64,000 nucleotides of DNA from Roseinatronobacter bogoriensis DSM 18756 (GCF_004366635.1 NZ_SORN01000002.1:557293-621292); one strand, 5' to 3'; counted from the stretch's first letter, positions 44,115-53,643 are shown. Translations and numbers: made by a program. Notes: generated from the sequence alone by a model not told the origin.

Positions 44115-44758
44115 GACAGGCAGCTCACGCAGGCGTCTTTGTCAGCTTTGAAGGGATCGACGGGTCTGGCAAATCGACACAGGCGCGCGCCTTGGCAGAC
44201 CGCTTGCGCGCCCAAAGCGATAACGTGGTGCTGACGCGTGAACCGGGTGGCGCAGCAGGGGCCGAGGATATTCGCCGCCTGCTGGTCGAAGGTGATCCGG
44301 ACCGCTGGTCGCCTGAAACGGAAATCCTGCTGTTCAACGCGGCGCGGCGCGACCATCTGGAAAAGACCATCCGCCCCGCGCTGGAGGCCGGAAAAATAGT
44401 GATATGTGACAGGTTTGCCGATTCCACGCGCGTATATCAGGGGGCTGCACGTGCCAGCCTGCGACCACTGGTGGACAAGCTCCATGATCTGGTGATCGGG
44501 GTTGAACCTGATCTGACCTTCCTGATCGACATGGACCCGCAAGCCGCGCTCGCGCGGGGGTTGGCGCGCCAGTCGGGCGAGGACCGTTTCGAGGAATTAG
44601 GGGCAGAGTTTCAAACCCGGCTGCGCGCCGGTTTTCTGGCACTGGCCCAAGCGCATCCAGAGCGAATCCGTGTGATTGACGGTGCCCATTCCCCAGAGAT
44701 TGTCGCTGATCAGATCGAGGCAGAGATGCGCGACTGGCTGCGCGCGCGCGCAGCATGA
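44111..44758 (+). CDS. tmk: thymidylate kinase
   Basis: Phosphorylates dTMP to dTDP. The 215-residue protein shows the P-loop FEGIDGSGKSTQ near residue 14, the DR motif in ICDRFADSTRVYQG near 98, and the LID region RGLARQSGEDRFE. It overlaps the upstream carboxypeptidase gene and the downstream holB by 4 bp on each side, linking dTTP supply with DNA replication genes. Confidence 0.96.
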   Translation: MRQAAHAGVFVSFEGIDGSGKSTQARALADRLRAQSDNVVLTREPGGAAGAEDIRRLLVEGDPDRWSPETEILLFNAARRDHLEKTIRPALEAGKIVICDRFADSTRVYQGAARASLRPLVDKLHDLVIGVEPDLTFLIDMDPQAALARGLARQSGEDRFEELGAEFQTRLRAGFLALAQAHPERIRVIDGAHSPEIVADQIEAEMRDWLRARAA

Positions 44759-45864
44759 GCGCGACCGCAGACCTGCCTGCGCCCGACCAGATTGACGGGG
44801 CACCGCACCCCAGAGAGACTCCCGTCCTCTATGGTCAGAGCGCGGCCGAAGCCGCTTTTCTACAAGCGTTCAATTCCGGCAGGCTGCATCATGGCTGGCT
44901 GTTATGTGGGCCGCGCGGGGTGGGCAAGGCGACACTTGCGTGGAAGCTTTCGCGGTTCCTGCTGGCCACTCCGGCGCAGGATGGAGGGATGTTCGCTGCT
45001 CCAGAGCCTGACAGCCTGGACATTCCCGAAGATCACCCTGTGGCGCGGCGTCTGCGCGCGGGCGCGGATGGGGGATTGCTGGTCATCCGGCGCGGACATG
45101 ATGACAAAGGCAACCTCAAGCGCGACATCACCGTGGATGTCATGCGTAAGCTGCAAGGGTTCTTTGGGTTAAGTGCACCCGATGGTGGACGGCGCGTTGT
45201 GATCATCGATGCCGCAGATGAAATGAACCCCAATGCCGCCAATGCGCTGCTCAAGGCGCTGGAAGAACCCCCCGCAAATGCAACCCTGCTGCTGATCGCA
45301 CATCAACCCTCGCGCCTTTTGCCCACAATCCGGTCGCGGTGCCGCGAATTGCGCCTGTTGCCGCTTGACGCACAGGATATGGGTGCCGCGCTGGCACAGG
45401 CAGGGGTCGAGGCTGACAGCGCGGCAATGACGGAATTGTCCGGTGGATCTGTGGGCGCGGCGATCAGTCTGGCGCAAGCGGGCGGAGCCGAGATTTATGC
45501 CCAGCTTGTTGCGCTGTTTCAAGGAATGCCGCGACTGGACAGGCAAGCCGCACTTGCCCTTGCTGAAAGCGCCACAGGCAAGGCCAATGATACCCGGTTT
45601 GCCATGATCCTCACGCTGTTTGACCTGTTCATGGCGCGGCTGGCGCGCGCAGGGATCACCGGTCCGGGGCCAGAGGCCGTGCCCGGAGAAGCCGCATTAT
45701 TTTCGCGCCTTGCACCGCATGCCGGTGCAGCCCGCGCTTATGCCGATCTGAGCCAGCGCATGGGTGCACGCGCGCGTCACGGGCGCGCTGTCAACCTTGA
45801 CCCTGCCGCACTGGTGCTGGATATGGTGTTACAGACCGAAGCAGAGGCACGCAAATTCCTCTGA
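44755..45864 (+). CDS. holB: DNA polymerase III subunit delta'
   Basis: Part of the clamp loader that puts the beta clamp on DNA. It is 369 residues with an AAA-type N-terminal domain: P-loop-like GPRGVGKATLAWKL near 46, then DEMN near 160 (Walker B region), LLKALEEPPANATLLL and the SRC motif in TIRSRCRELRL. The C-terminal half is helical. Delta' subunits usually lack full ATPase activity, so a degenerate site is not unusual. It precedes tatD by 20 bp. Confidence 0.92.
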   Translation: MSATADLPAPDQIDGAPHPRETPVLYGQSAAEAAFLQAFNSGRLHHGWLLCGPRGVGKATLAWKLSRFLLATPAQDGGMFAAPEPDSLDIPEDHPVARRLRAGADGGLLVIRRGHDDKGNLKRDITVDVMRKLQGFFGLSAPDGGRRVVIIDAADEMNPNAANALLKALEEPPANATLLLIAHQPSRLLPTIRSRCRELRLLPLDAQDMGAALAQAGVEADSAAMTELSGGSVGAAISLAQAGGAEIYAQLVALFQGMPRLDRQAALALAESATGKANDTRFAMILTLFDLFMARLARAGITGPGPEAVPGEAALFSRLAPHAGAARAYADLSQRMGARARHGRAVNLDPAALVLDMVLQTEAEARKFL

Positions 45865-45884
45865 CCCTGATACCCGGAGAGTTC

Positions 45885-46670
45885 ATGTCCCTGCCTCAGA
45901 TCGTCGACAGCCATTGCCATCTCGACTTTCCTCAACTGGCTGACGAGATTGATGATGTCATCGCCCGTGCACGCGCGGCCGGTGTCACCCGTATGGTGAC
46001 GATCTGCACCAAACTGCGCGAGGTCGGGCGGGTTCGCGCCATAGCAGAGGCTCATGAGGGTGTGTTTTTCGCAGCAGGCACCCACCCGATGAGCGTTGCC
46101 AGCGAGCCAATGGTCTCAGTCGCGGAACTGGTCGCACTGGCCGCGCATCCTAAAATGGTGGGCATAGGCGAATCTGGACTGGATTATCATTACACGGCTG
46201 ACAGCATGAAAGTGCAGCAAGACAGCCTTCGCGTGCATATAGAAGCCGCGCGCCAGACCGGCCTGCCGCTGATCATTCATGCCCGCGATGCAGATGATGA
46301 TATGGCCCGCATTCTGACCGAGGAATACCGCGCAGGGGCCTATACCTGCGTGATGCATTGCTTTTCTTCCAGCGCCGCACTGGCAGAAGCGGCCCTTGAT
46401 CTGGGGTTTTACCTGTCGATGTCGGGCATCGCCGCCTTTCCCAAAAGCACCGAATTGCGACAGATTTTCGCGGCTGCCCCGATAGATCGTATTCTGATGG
46501 AAACCGACGCGCCCTATCTGGCCCCGCCCCCCTACCGTGGCAAACGCAATGAACCATCCTACACTGTCCACACGGCGCAGGTTGGCGCAGATCTGTTCGA
46601 TATGGATCTGGCCAGCTTTGCGGCGGCCACTTCGGCCAATTTCGACCGGCTGTTCTGGAAGGCTGCATGA
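45885..46670 (+). CDS. tatD: TatD family metal-dependent hydrolase
   Basis: Probable deoxyribonuclease/hydrolase of the amidohydrolase superfamily. The 261-residue protein has the metal motifs DSHCHLDFP near residue 8, GIGESGLDYHY near 93, a central HARDADDD, HCFSSS and METDAPYLAPPPYRGKRNEP near 205. The family is linked to 3'-5' exonuclease activity on damaged DNA in E. coli. It overlaps the next gene by 4 bp and shares the operon with holB. Confidence 0.92.
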   Translation: MSLPQIVDSHCHLDFPQLADEIDDVIARARAAGVTRMVTICTKLREVGRVRAIAEAHEGVFFAAGTHPMSVASEPMVSVAELVALAAHPKMVGIGESGLDYHYTADSMKVQQDSLRVHIEAARQTGLPLIIHARDADDDMARILTEEYRAGAYTCVMHCFSSSAALAEAALDLGFYLSMSGIAAFPKSTELRQIFAAAPIDRILMETDAPYLAPPPYRGKRNEPSYTVHTAQVGADLFDMDLASFAAATSANFDRLFWKAA

Positions 46671-47467
46671 TGGCTGAATTGCGCGCCACAATCCTTGGCT
46701 GCGGGTCGTCAGGTGGAGTGCCGCGCCTTGGCGGAGATTGGGGAAATTGCGACCCTGCCAATCCGCGCAACATCCGCCGTCGCTGCTCGCTGTTGTTGGA
46801 ACGGGTTAGCGATACCGGGCGCACTCAGGTGTTGATCGACACCTCGCCCGATATGCGGGCGCAACTGCTGGATGCAGGCGTCGGTCGGCTGGATGCTGTG
46901 GTGTTCACACATTCCCATGCCGATCATGTCCACGGGATCGATGATCTGCGCCAGATCGTCTTCAACACCCGCGAAAGACTGCCCGTCTGGGCCGATGGCC
47001 CCACACAAGAGGCGCTTTATTCACGTTTTGGCTATGCGTTCATCCAGCCCGCAGGCTCACCCTACCCGCCCATTCTTGACATGCACACGATAGATGGCGC
47101 GATCACGATCAAAGGTGCTGGCGGCCCGCTGACACTGCACCCCTTGCGGCTGAACCACGGCAGCATCGATGCGCTAGGGTTTCGCGTGGGCGGGTTGGCC
47201 TACACGCCCGATGTGGTGATGATCTACCCTGAAAGCTGGCAGATGCTGCAGGGGCTGGATCTGTGGATCGTTGATGCCTTGCGCCGCAAGCCGCATCCGA
47301 CTCATGCCCATCTCGACATGACGCTGGACTGGATCGCGCAGGCAAAGCCCGCGCGCGCCGTGCTGACCAACATGCATAACGACATGGATTACGCGACAAT
47401 CACCGCTGAAACCCCAGAGCATGTCACACCTGCCCATGACGGTATGGTGCTGACATTGCCCCTGTAA
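46667..47467 (+). CDS. MBL fold metallo-hydrolase (PhnP-like)
   Basis: A 266-residue metallo-beta-lactamase-fold hydrolase. It starts either at ATG 46667, overlapping the tatD stop (ATGA), or at 46670 (MAELRATILGCGSSGGVPRL). The signature THSHADHVHGIDDLR lies near residue 84, followed by further His/Asp ligands and the C-terminal TNMHNDMDYAT. The GCGSSGGVPR start is typical of the PhnP / cyclic phosphodiesterase branch. The substrate is unknown. In Rhodobacterales it commonly follows tatD. Confidence 0.88.
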   Translation: MMAELRATILGCGSSGGVPRLGGDWGNCDPANPRNIRRRCSLLLERVSDTGRTQVLIDTSPDMRAQLLDAGVGRLDAVVFTHSHADHVHGIDDLRQIVFNTRERLPVWADGPTQEALYSRFGYAFIQPAGSPYPPILDMHTIDGAITIKGAGGPLTLHPLRLNHGSIDALGFRVGGLAYTPDVVMIYPESWQMLQGLDLWIVDALRRKPHPTHAHLDMTLDWIAQAKPARAVLTNMHNDMDYATITAETPEHVTPAHDGMVLTLPL

Positions 47468-47468
47468 C

Positions 47469-48398
47469 ATGCAGGCACTGGCCAATGTCATCTTGCCGGT
47501 CTTTCTTGTGATCGGCTTTGGCTATGTTGCGCGCTGGCGCAATCTGATTTCTGACAGTCAGGTGGATGGGGTGGTCTGGTTCACCCAGACCTTTGCGATC
47601 CCATGTCTTTTGTTTGTGGCAATTGCCCGGCTGGATCTGGGGCAGGAGTTTAACTGGCGGCTGCTGGTCAGCTTCTACACTGGTGCAGTCGCGGGATTTG
47701 CGCTTGGCTTCTGGGGGGCGCGGCTGATCTTCAAACGCGATTGGGAGGATTGCGTCGCTATCGGCTTTGTCGCGCTCTTCTCCAACTCGGTGCTTTTGGG
47801 GCTGCCAATCACGGAACGCGCCTATGGGGCAGATGCGCTGGCCCCGAATTATGCGATTATCGCTGTCCATTCTCCGATATGCTACGCAATCGGGATCACC
47901 ACGATGGAATTGATCCGCAATCGCGGCGGGCGGTTGCGCGATAGCGCCGCGCGGGTTTTCTCTGCAATGTTTCGCAATGCGCTGGTCATTGCCATTGGCC
48001 TTGGCTTCATCGTCAACCTGACCGGCCTGCCCATGCCCGGAGTGGTCGATCAGGCGCTGGACATGATGGTACGCGCAGCCCTGCCTGCCGCGCTGTTCGG
48101 GCTTGGCGGCGTGTTGTATCTTTACCGCCCCGAAGGCGATCTGCGCACCATTGGTTTTGTCGTGGCCCTGTCACTGGTGGTTCACCCGGCTATCACCCTT
48201 GGCCTTTCCTATGCACTGGGCCTGAGCACAGAGGCCATGCGCTCTGCAGTGGTTACAGCAGCAATGGCACCGGGCGTGAATGCCTATGTTTTCGCCAATA
48301 TCTATGGCCGGGCAAAGCGCGTTGCCGCCTCTTCGGTGCTGATCGGCACGGCTGGGGTGATTGTGACGGGCTGGGTCTGGCTGCAAATCCTGCCCTGA
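47469..48398 (+). CDS. AEC (auxin efflux carrier) family transporter
   Basis: A 309-residue inner-membrane protein with about ten hydrophobic segments in two groups around a central hydrophilic loop, typical of AEC carriers. Motifs such as TQTFAIPCLLFVAIARLDL near residue 38 and VVTAAMAPGVNAYVFANIYG near 258 fit. The substrate (often small organic acids) is unknown. It begins 1 bp after the MBL hydrolase stop, so it is probably co-transcribed. hemB follows after 71 bp. Confidence 0.85.
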   Translation: MQALANVILPVFLVIGFGYVARWRNLISDSQVDGVVWFTQTFAIPCLLFVAIARLDLGQEFNWRLLVSFYTGAVAGFALGFWGARLIFKRDWEDCVAIGFVALFSNSVLLGLPITERAYGADALAPNYAIIAVHSPICYAIGITTMELIRNRGGRLRDSAARVFSAMFRNALVIAIGLGFIVNLTGLPMPGVVDQALDMMVRAALPAALFGLGGVLYLYRPEGDLRTIGFVVALSLVVHPAITLGLSYALGLSTEAMRSAVVTAAMAPGVNAYVFANIYGRAKRVAASSVLIGTAGVIVTGWVWLQILP

Positions 48399-48469
48399 GG
48401 GCAAAAGCAGGGCTTTTCTTCAACGCCGCCTCATGGCACCTAGTAGGAAAACCTTGAAAGGCCGCCACA

Positions 48470-49468
48470 ATGACCCCTGCCCCGTTTCCTGCCGCCCGCA
48501 TGCGCCGTTTGCGCCGGACCAATGCCCTGCGCGAGATGGTGCAGGAAAACGGGTTGAGCACGCGCGACCTGATCTGGCCGGTTTTTATCCGAGATGGCGA
48601 GGGGATCGAAGAACCCATTTCCTCACTGCCCGGCGTGAACCGGCTGTCCCTGGACAGACTTATGCCCGCCGCCGAGAAAGCGCACAGGCTGGGCATTCCG
48701 GCGATATGCCTGTTTCCCTATACCGACGCGTCGCTGCGCACGGAGACATGCGAAGAGGCGTGGAATCCCGAAAACCTGACCAACCGCGCCATACGCGCGC
48801 TGAAGGCAGAGTTTCCGGAACTGATGGTCATGACGGATATTGCGTTGGACCCGTATAATGCCAATGGCCATGACGGCTTTGTCGTGAATGGCGAGATCGT
48901 CAATGATGAAACCGTGAATGCGCTGGTCAAGATGGGCCTTGCGCAGGCCGAAGCGGGGGCGGATATTCTTGGCCCGTCGGACATGATGGACGGGCGCATC
49001 GGGGCGCTGCGTCTGGCACTGGAAGAGGTCGGCCATCGCGATGTGGCGATCCTGTCCTATGCCGCAAAATTTGCCAGTGCATTTTACGGCCCGTTCCGCG
49101 ACGCAGTTGGCGCTTCTGGGCGTCTGGTGGGCGACAAGGCGACCTATCAGATCAACCCTGCCAATGCATCCGAGGCACTGGCCTGTGTAGCACGTGATCT
49201 GTCAGAAGGGGCCGATATGGTCATGGTCAAGCCCGGAATGCCCTATCTGGACATTTGCCGCGCAGTCAAGGACCGCTTCGCGCGCCCGACATTTGCCTAT
49301 CAGGTGTCTGGTGAGTATGCGATGCTGATGGCGGCAGCACAAAATGGCTGGCTGGATGGCGACAAGGTGATGCTGGAAAGCATGATGGCTTTCAAGCGTG
49401 CAGGCTGCGATGGTGTGCTGACCTATTTCGCACCGCGCATTGCTGCGGCGCTGCACGGCCAAGGCTGA
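48470..49468 (+). CDS. hemB: delta-aminolevulinic acid dehydratase (porphobilinogen synthase)
   Basis: Condenses two 5-aminolevulinates to porphobilinogen in haem and tetrapyrrole synthesis. The 332-residue protein has the two active-site lysines in YAAKFASAFYGPFRDA near 197 and VMVKPGMPYLD near 251. The metal-site region MTDIALDPYNANGHDG has Asp in place of the Cys triad, so it should be the magnesium (Zn-independent) type, as is common in alphaproteobacteria. GAAAGG lies about 9 nt upstream of the ATG. Confidence 0.95.
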   Translation: MTPAPFPAARMRRLRRTNALREMVQENGLSTRDLIWPVFIRDGEGIEEPISSLPGVNRLSLDRLMPAAEKAHRLGIPAICLFPYTDASLRTETCEEAWNPENLTNRAIRALKAEFPELMVMTDIALDPYNANGHDGFVVNGEIVNDETVNALVKMGLAQAEAGADILGPSDMMDGRIGALRLALEEVGHRDVAILSYAAKFASAFYGPFRDAVGASGRLVGDKATYQINPANASEALACVARDLSEGADMVMVKPGMPYLDICRAVKDRFARPTFAYQVSGEYAMLMAAAQNGWLDGDKVMLESMMAFKRAGCDGVLTYFAPRIAAALHGQG

Positions 49469-49589
49469 ACCGGCAAGACCACGCCCAGTTTTGACCCTCA
49501 GTTACCTAAAAAGGTGACATGTCATGGTTTTCGCTGTAAAATAGCGGAAAAAATCGCGCGGTAATGCGCCAAAATAAAAGAGGCAGAGC

Positions 49590-50150
49590 ATGACACATAT
49601 AAACCGGCGCGCCTTCACGCTGTCTGGATTGGCGGGTATCGCAACACTTGCGGCCTGCGCAAACCCGATTGGTGGAGAGGGCGCATCAGAGCTTGACGCA
49701 CGCGTAGATGCCGCACGTGACTATTTGCGAAACAATTTTGGCGGTTTAGAAGAATTGTTTCAAAATTCGCGCGGTATTCTTTATATCCCGGTGGTCACCG
49801 AGGCGGGGCTTTTTGTCGGTGGGGCCTATGGTCGGGGTGCCTTGCGCATCAATGACGCAACCGTAGACTACTATTCCGCCACGCGTGCCAGCTTTGGCCT
49901 GCAAGCTGGCGCACAGCAATACGCCCATGCGCTTTTCTTCATGACGGAACAGGCCTTGTCAGACTTCCGGTATTCCCCCGGCTGGGCAGCCAGTGCTGAT
50001 CTGCGCTATGCAACCCCCACACAAGGCGGTTCAATGGGGACAGAGACAACGACCCAGTTCGCGCCTGTGATCGCTGTCGTGTTTGGCCAGTCCGGCATTC
50101 TTGCCGGGGCCTCACTGGCCGGTGTGAAATACTCGCGCATCATTCCCTAA
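49590..50150 (+). CDS. SYLF (YSC84-type) lipid-binding domain lipoprotein
   Basis: A 186-residue exported protein. The N-terminus shows NRRAFTLSGLAG, a possible twin-arginine signal, followed by the lipobox LAAC (Cys at about 22), so it may be a Tat-dependent lipoprotein. The mature part matches the SYLF/YSC84 domain: FQNSRGILYIPVVTEAGLFV near residue 55, GGAYGRGAL, and the C-terminal GQSGILAGASLAGVKYSRI. Such domains bind lipids. The promoter region 49469-49589 is AT-rich for this genome. It is convergent with fabD. Confidence 0.87.
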   Translation: MTHINRRAFTLSGLAGIATLAACANPIGGEGASELDARVDAARDYLRNNFGGLEELFQNSRGILYIPVVTEAGLFVGGAYGRGALRINDATVDYYSATRASFGLQAGAQQYAHALFFMTEQALSDFRYSPGWAASADLRYATPTQGGSMGTETTTQFAPVIAVVFGQSGILAGASLAGVKYSRIIP

Positions 50151-50152
50151 GC

Positions 50153-50189
50153 AAAAACGCTCTCCCGTGTTGAAACACGGGAGAGCGTT
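50153..50189 (-). terminator. rho-independent terminator of fabD
   Basis: Perfect 16-bp palindrome (50156-50189; arms AACGCTCTCCCGTGTT and AACACGGGAGAGCGTT, 2-nt centre). On the minus strand it is followed by TTTTTGC (the complement of 50151-50157). It lies 45 bp after the fabD stop. The convergent SYLF gene ends 5 bp away, so both transcripts may use the same stem. Confidence 0.9.
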
Positions 50190-50233
50190 AAAAAAGCTGA
50201 CCGCGCTGCGGCCTCTGCGCACACTTGCGACTG

Positions 50234-51163
50234 TCACGCCTTTAGCGAAGCAATATCCTCGGGCGTGCCAAAATTACGGGTTCCGGTGCCTTTTGCGCTG
50301 CGTTTGATCAGCCCTGACAGGGCTTTTCCTGCGCCAATTTCCCAGAACTCGGTCACACCTTGCGCAGCCATCCAGACCACAGACTCGCGCCAGCGCACCG
50401 CGCCTGTCACCTGTTGAACCAACAAACGCCGAATGGTTTCAGCATCGCTCACGGCTTCGGCCAGGACATTGGCAACCAGCGGCACGCGCGGCGCTGCAAG
50501 CGCCACATCTGCCAAAGCTTCGGCCATGCGGTCGGCTGCGGGCTGCATCAGAGCACAATGAAACGGCGCTGAGACGGGTAACAGAACCGCGCGTTTCGCA
50601 CCACGCTCTTTTGCGATTTCAACAGCACGCTCGACCGCTGCTTTATGTCCCGACACAACGACCTGAGACGGGTCATTGTCATTCGCGGCCTGACACACAT
50701 CACCCTGCGCGGCCTCCAGCGCGACTTCGACGACCGCGGCAAGATCCAGCCCCAGAATTGCAGCCATCGCCCCCTCGCCCACAGGAACAGCTTCTTGCAT
50801 CGCGCGTCCCCGGATACGCAAAAGCCGCGCCGCATCTGAAATGCCCAAAGCGCCGGATGCGGCCAAGGCGGAATATTCGCCAAGGGAATGCCCCGCCACG
50901 AAAGCGGCATCATCCAGCGACACGCCTTCGGATTCCAATGCGCGCAACGCGGCAAGCGATGTTGCCATCAAGGCGGGCTGCGCATTGGCTGTCAGGGTCA
51001 GATCTGCAATATCACCATCCCAGATCAGGCTTGAAAGGCTTTCGCCCAACGCATCGTCAACTTCTTCGAAAACGGCTTTTGCCGCCGGATATGCCTGAGC
51101 GAGGGCTTGGCCCATGCCAATGGTTTGTGCCCCTTGTCCCGGAAAAACGAATGCGCGGCTCAT
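50234..51163 (-). CDS. fabD: malonyl-CoA:ACP transacylase
   Basis: Loads malonyl groups onto ACP for fatty acid synthesis. The 309-residue protein has AFVFPGQGAQTIGMG at the start, the catalytic Ser in GHSLGEYSALAASG near residue 90, the Arg in RGRAMQ near 115 and the catalytic His in SAPFHCALMQPA near 198. The ATG at 51163 has GGAGAGCAAG directly upstream; an in-frame start at 51205 adds 14 unmatched residues. The other fab genes (fabG, acpP, fabF) are not adjacent here. Confidence 0.95.
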   Translation of the reverse strand: MSRAFVFPGQGAQTIGMGQALAQAYPAAKAVFEEVDDALGESLSSLIWDGDIADLTLTANAQPALMATSLAALRALESEGVSLDDAAFVAGHSLGEYSALAASGALGISDAARLLRIRGRAMQEAVPVGEGAMAAILGLDLAAVVEVALEAAQGDVCQAANDNDPSQVVVSGHKAAVERAVEIAKERGAKRAVLLPVSAPFHCALMQPAADRMAEALADVALAAPRVPLVANVLAEAVSDAETIRRLLVQQVTGAVRWRESVVWMAAQGVTEFWEIGAGKALSGLIKRSAKGTGTRNFGTPEDIASLKA

Positions 51164-51356
51164 CTTGCTCTCCAACCTTGAAAATCTTGGGACCACATGC
51201 CGCAAAGACCGCCCCTGCGCAAGTATCGCGCCGACGAATGACCAACCACAGGCACCGGGCCGCAGATTTACCGGCGGAAATCAGGTCAACACAGCAGCGC
51301 CCAACCCAAAAATCGCGGCCAGCATATCTGGCGTCTTGCGCGGTATATCCAAAAAG

Positions 51357-51785
51357 CTATTGGCCTGCCGATTGCGCCGCGACGGATTGGATGCGCACGA
51401 TCATCGCGCGCAACCCGTTAGAGCGTTGTGAGGACAGATGTTCGTCCAGCCCCAGCCGCCCAAGCTCTGCCAAAGCATCCACTTTTGCGACCTGCTGCAC
51501 GGTAAGGCCAGAATAAAGCGCATGAAGCACGGCAATAAGCCCGCGAACAATCATGGCATCGCTGTCCCCTTTGAAGTCAAAGCGAGCGTCAGGGCCATCG
51601 CCGTCCAGAGCAGGCTGAATCCAGACTTGGCTGGCACAGCCATCGACCTTGGTGAACGGCGTCTTCAGCGCCTCTTCCATCGATGGCATTGCGCGGCCAA
51701 GCTCTATGACATGGCGGTAGCGATCTTCCCAATCATCCAGAAAGTCAAAGGTTTCCGCGATCTCTTCGAAGGCTTCGGTCGCCAT
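51357..51785 (-). CDS. SufE family Fe-S cluster assembly protein
   Basis: Accepts sulfur from the cysteine desulfurase SufS for iron-sulfur cluster building. The 142-residue protein has the active-site Cys50 in KVDGCASQVWI and the C-terminal LSSQRSNGLRAMIVRIQ, both typical. The rest of the suf operon is not in the window, so this copy stands alone. The start at 51785 follows AGAGAGGCAAACATC on the minus strand (AGAGAGG). Confidence 0.92.
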   Translation of the reverse strand: MATEAFEEIAETFDFLDDWEDRYRHVIELGRAMPSMEEALKTPFTKVDGCASQVWIQPALDGDGPDARFDFKGDSDAMIVRGLIAVLHALYSGLTVQQVAKVDALAELGRLGLDEHLSSQRSNGLRAMIVRIQSVAAQSAGQ

Positions 51786-51995
51786 GATGTTTGCCTCTCT
51801 CTAACCCCTGACAGAGCTAAGCCGCCTTGCCCGAAAGGTCCAGCCCGAAGCGATGCTTTGCCACACGCAGGCGGTGCCGCACCTTCAATTTGCGTCAGGC
51901 GTGGTCTGTTACTGTGCTGGGCACTTTTCAAAGCCGCCGGATTACGCTAACCCAAGAGAAACAGTTTTCTTCTGACACACCGAGAGGAACCCCGA

Positions 51996-52463
51996 ATGCA
52001 AAAGCCCGTCCTTGCCGCTTTGGCCTTGGTGCTCGCACTCGGTGCCTGTGGGTCCGTCCGGGACTCCCGCTTGAACCCGATGAACTGGTTTGGCCGCGAG
52101 AGCACAGAGACATTGGCCCCTCGGGGCGGTTGGGGTGGCGAAGTGGACAACCGTGCATTGGTCACGGTGGTCACGGATCTGGAAGTAATCGCGACAACTG
52201 GTGGAGCGCTGGTGCGCGCCAGCGGTGTTACCGCGACACAAGGATGGTGGGACGTGGAATTGCGCCCCCTCAATGACGAACGCCCCATCGACGGCGCGCT
52301 CGTCTATGAGTTTGTGGTAGCTGCGCCGCGCGGTCCTACGGGCGTTTCCACCGAAGCATCTCGCACAGTGACCGCAGGGGTAAAGCTGTCAAACAGTAGG
52401 CTTGCCGGGGTTCGCAGTATTGTCGTGCGTGGCGCGCAGAACCAGCGCAGCGTCGCGCGCTGA
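51996..52463 (+). CDS. small lipoprotein of unknown function
   Basis: A 155-residue protein with a short lipoprotein signal: MQKPVLAALALVLALGACGS, lipobox LGAC (Cys18). The mature part is beta-rich and unremarkable, with the motif ATQGWWDVELRPLNDERP in the centre. No domain is recognised. GAGAGGAACCCCGA before the ATG is a good ribosome binding site. Probably outer-membrane anchored. It is divergent from sufE and convergent with the oxidoreductase gene. Confidence 0.82.
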   Translation: MQKPVLAALALVLALGACGSVRDSRLNPMNWFGRESTETLAPRGGWGGEVDNRALVTVVTDLEVIATTGGALVRASGVTATQGWWDVELRPLNDERPIDGALVYEFVVAAPRGPTGVSTEASRTVTAGVKLSNSRLAGVRSIVVRGAQNQRSVAR

Positions 52464-52567
52464 ACACGGCTGCAGCGTTATCCGCCCTGCCCCCGTTCCG
52501 GGCTTGTCATGTGTTTTGCGCAAAAAAGCGGGCTGACGCTGACCTGCTGGTCACGGACACCCTCAGA

Positions 52568-53518
52568 TTAGCGCGCATTCTCAAAAATGGCGTCAATCAT
52601 GGCCTGGTTTCCGCGTGACATTTCCAACGGACAGGCAAAGGGCGAGCCATTGCGTGCACTGTCAACAAATGCCTCGATCATCAAGGCATATTGGTTGACG
52701 TTGTTGAACCGTTCGACCTGCACAGTGTCGCCCGCCTTCCATTCAACACAGGTATCGCCGTAAACCGGGCCATTGAACGGCGCAGACATGGTGATCCAGC
52801 CATCCTGCCCGTGAAACACCATTTGCTGACGCCGCGCCTGCATCATGCCGCAATAGAATGACATGGTGAATCCCGGAAAATCGGCCCAAACACGGGCGAA
52901 GATATCAACCCCGTTCTGAAACCTTATATCTGCGAGCAGCCTCTCAGGCTCGGCCCCGGTCACCATACGGGTGGTGATACAGGGATAGACCCCGACATCC
53001 CGCAGCCCGCCACCGCCCATCTCGGCGCTGTGTCGGATATTGCTCAGGTCGCGGTTGGTATAGGTGAAGCTGCCCTCAACATGTTCCAACTTGCCGATCA
53101 CCCCATCCGCCAGAAGTGTGCGCACGCGTTCCCATTGCGGGTGATGGGCGACCATGAAGGCCTCTGCAATCAGCTTGCCCGTCTTCTCGCGCGTGGCAAT
53201 CAGCGTATCAACCTGCCCGGCCTCTAGCGCGATGGGCTTTTCGCACAATACATGTTTGCCTGCCTCTGCCGCCCTGACAGACCATTCGACATGCAGGTGG
53301 TTCGGCAGTGGAATATAGACCGCATCCACAGTCGGGTCATCAAGCAGGGCCTGATAGCTGTCATGCACGCGCAGACCGGGCACAAGTGCCTGAAACGGGG
53401 CCGCACGGGCCGGGTCGCGCGTGGCAACCGCCACCAGTTCGGCCCCGCGCGCAAGCTGAATGGCCGGGGCCAGATCTGTCCGCGCAATCTTGGCTGCACC
53501 CAGTATTCCCCAACGCAT
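52568..53518 (-). CDS. Gfo/Idh/MocA family oxidoreductase
   Basis: A 316-residue NAD(P)-dependent sugar or polyol oxidoreductase. The N-terminal Rossmann domain begins MRWGILGAAKIARTDLAPAI with the glycine-rich loop near residue 6. CEKPIALEAGQVDTLI near 92 carries the catalytic Lys (EKP). A second domain (about 125-310) has GGGGLRDVGVYPC near 165. Substrate unknown. No sugar transporter or regulator is adjacent; argS is divergent 125 bp away. Confidence 0.9.
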   Translation of the reverse strand: MRWGILGAAKIARTDLAPAIQLARGAELVAVATRDPARAAPFQALVPGLRVHDSYQALLDDPTVDAVYIPLPNHLHVEWSVRAAEAGKHVLCEKPIALEAGQVDTLIATREKTGKLIAEAFMVAHHPQWERVRTLLADGVIGKLEHVEGSFTYTNRDLSNIRHSAEMGGGGLRDVGVYPCITTRMVTGAEPERLLADIRFQNGVDIFARVWADFPGFTMSFYCGMMQARRQQMVFHGQDGWITMSAPFNGPVYGDTCVEWKAGDTVQVERFNNVNQYALMIEAFVDSARNGSPFACPLEMSRGNQAMIDAIFENAR

Positions 53519-53643
53519 CCTCTGCCCTCCCTGCTTTTGGTAGCGCTACCTTACACCCGCGTTGCGCCGCTGCAACCCCCGCGCCCCCATTGACGCGCGC
53601 GCAGTCGCGGCGTAGGGCAAAGGCAACAAAAAGGACGGACGCG

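Noticed and set aside
51786..51995. Possible short minus-strand gene (ending in LDLSGKAA) upstream of sufE
   Set aside because: Only about 23 codons with a non-ATG start and no support; treated as the promoter region of two divergent genes.
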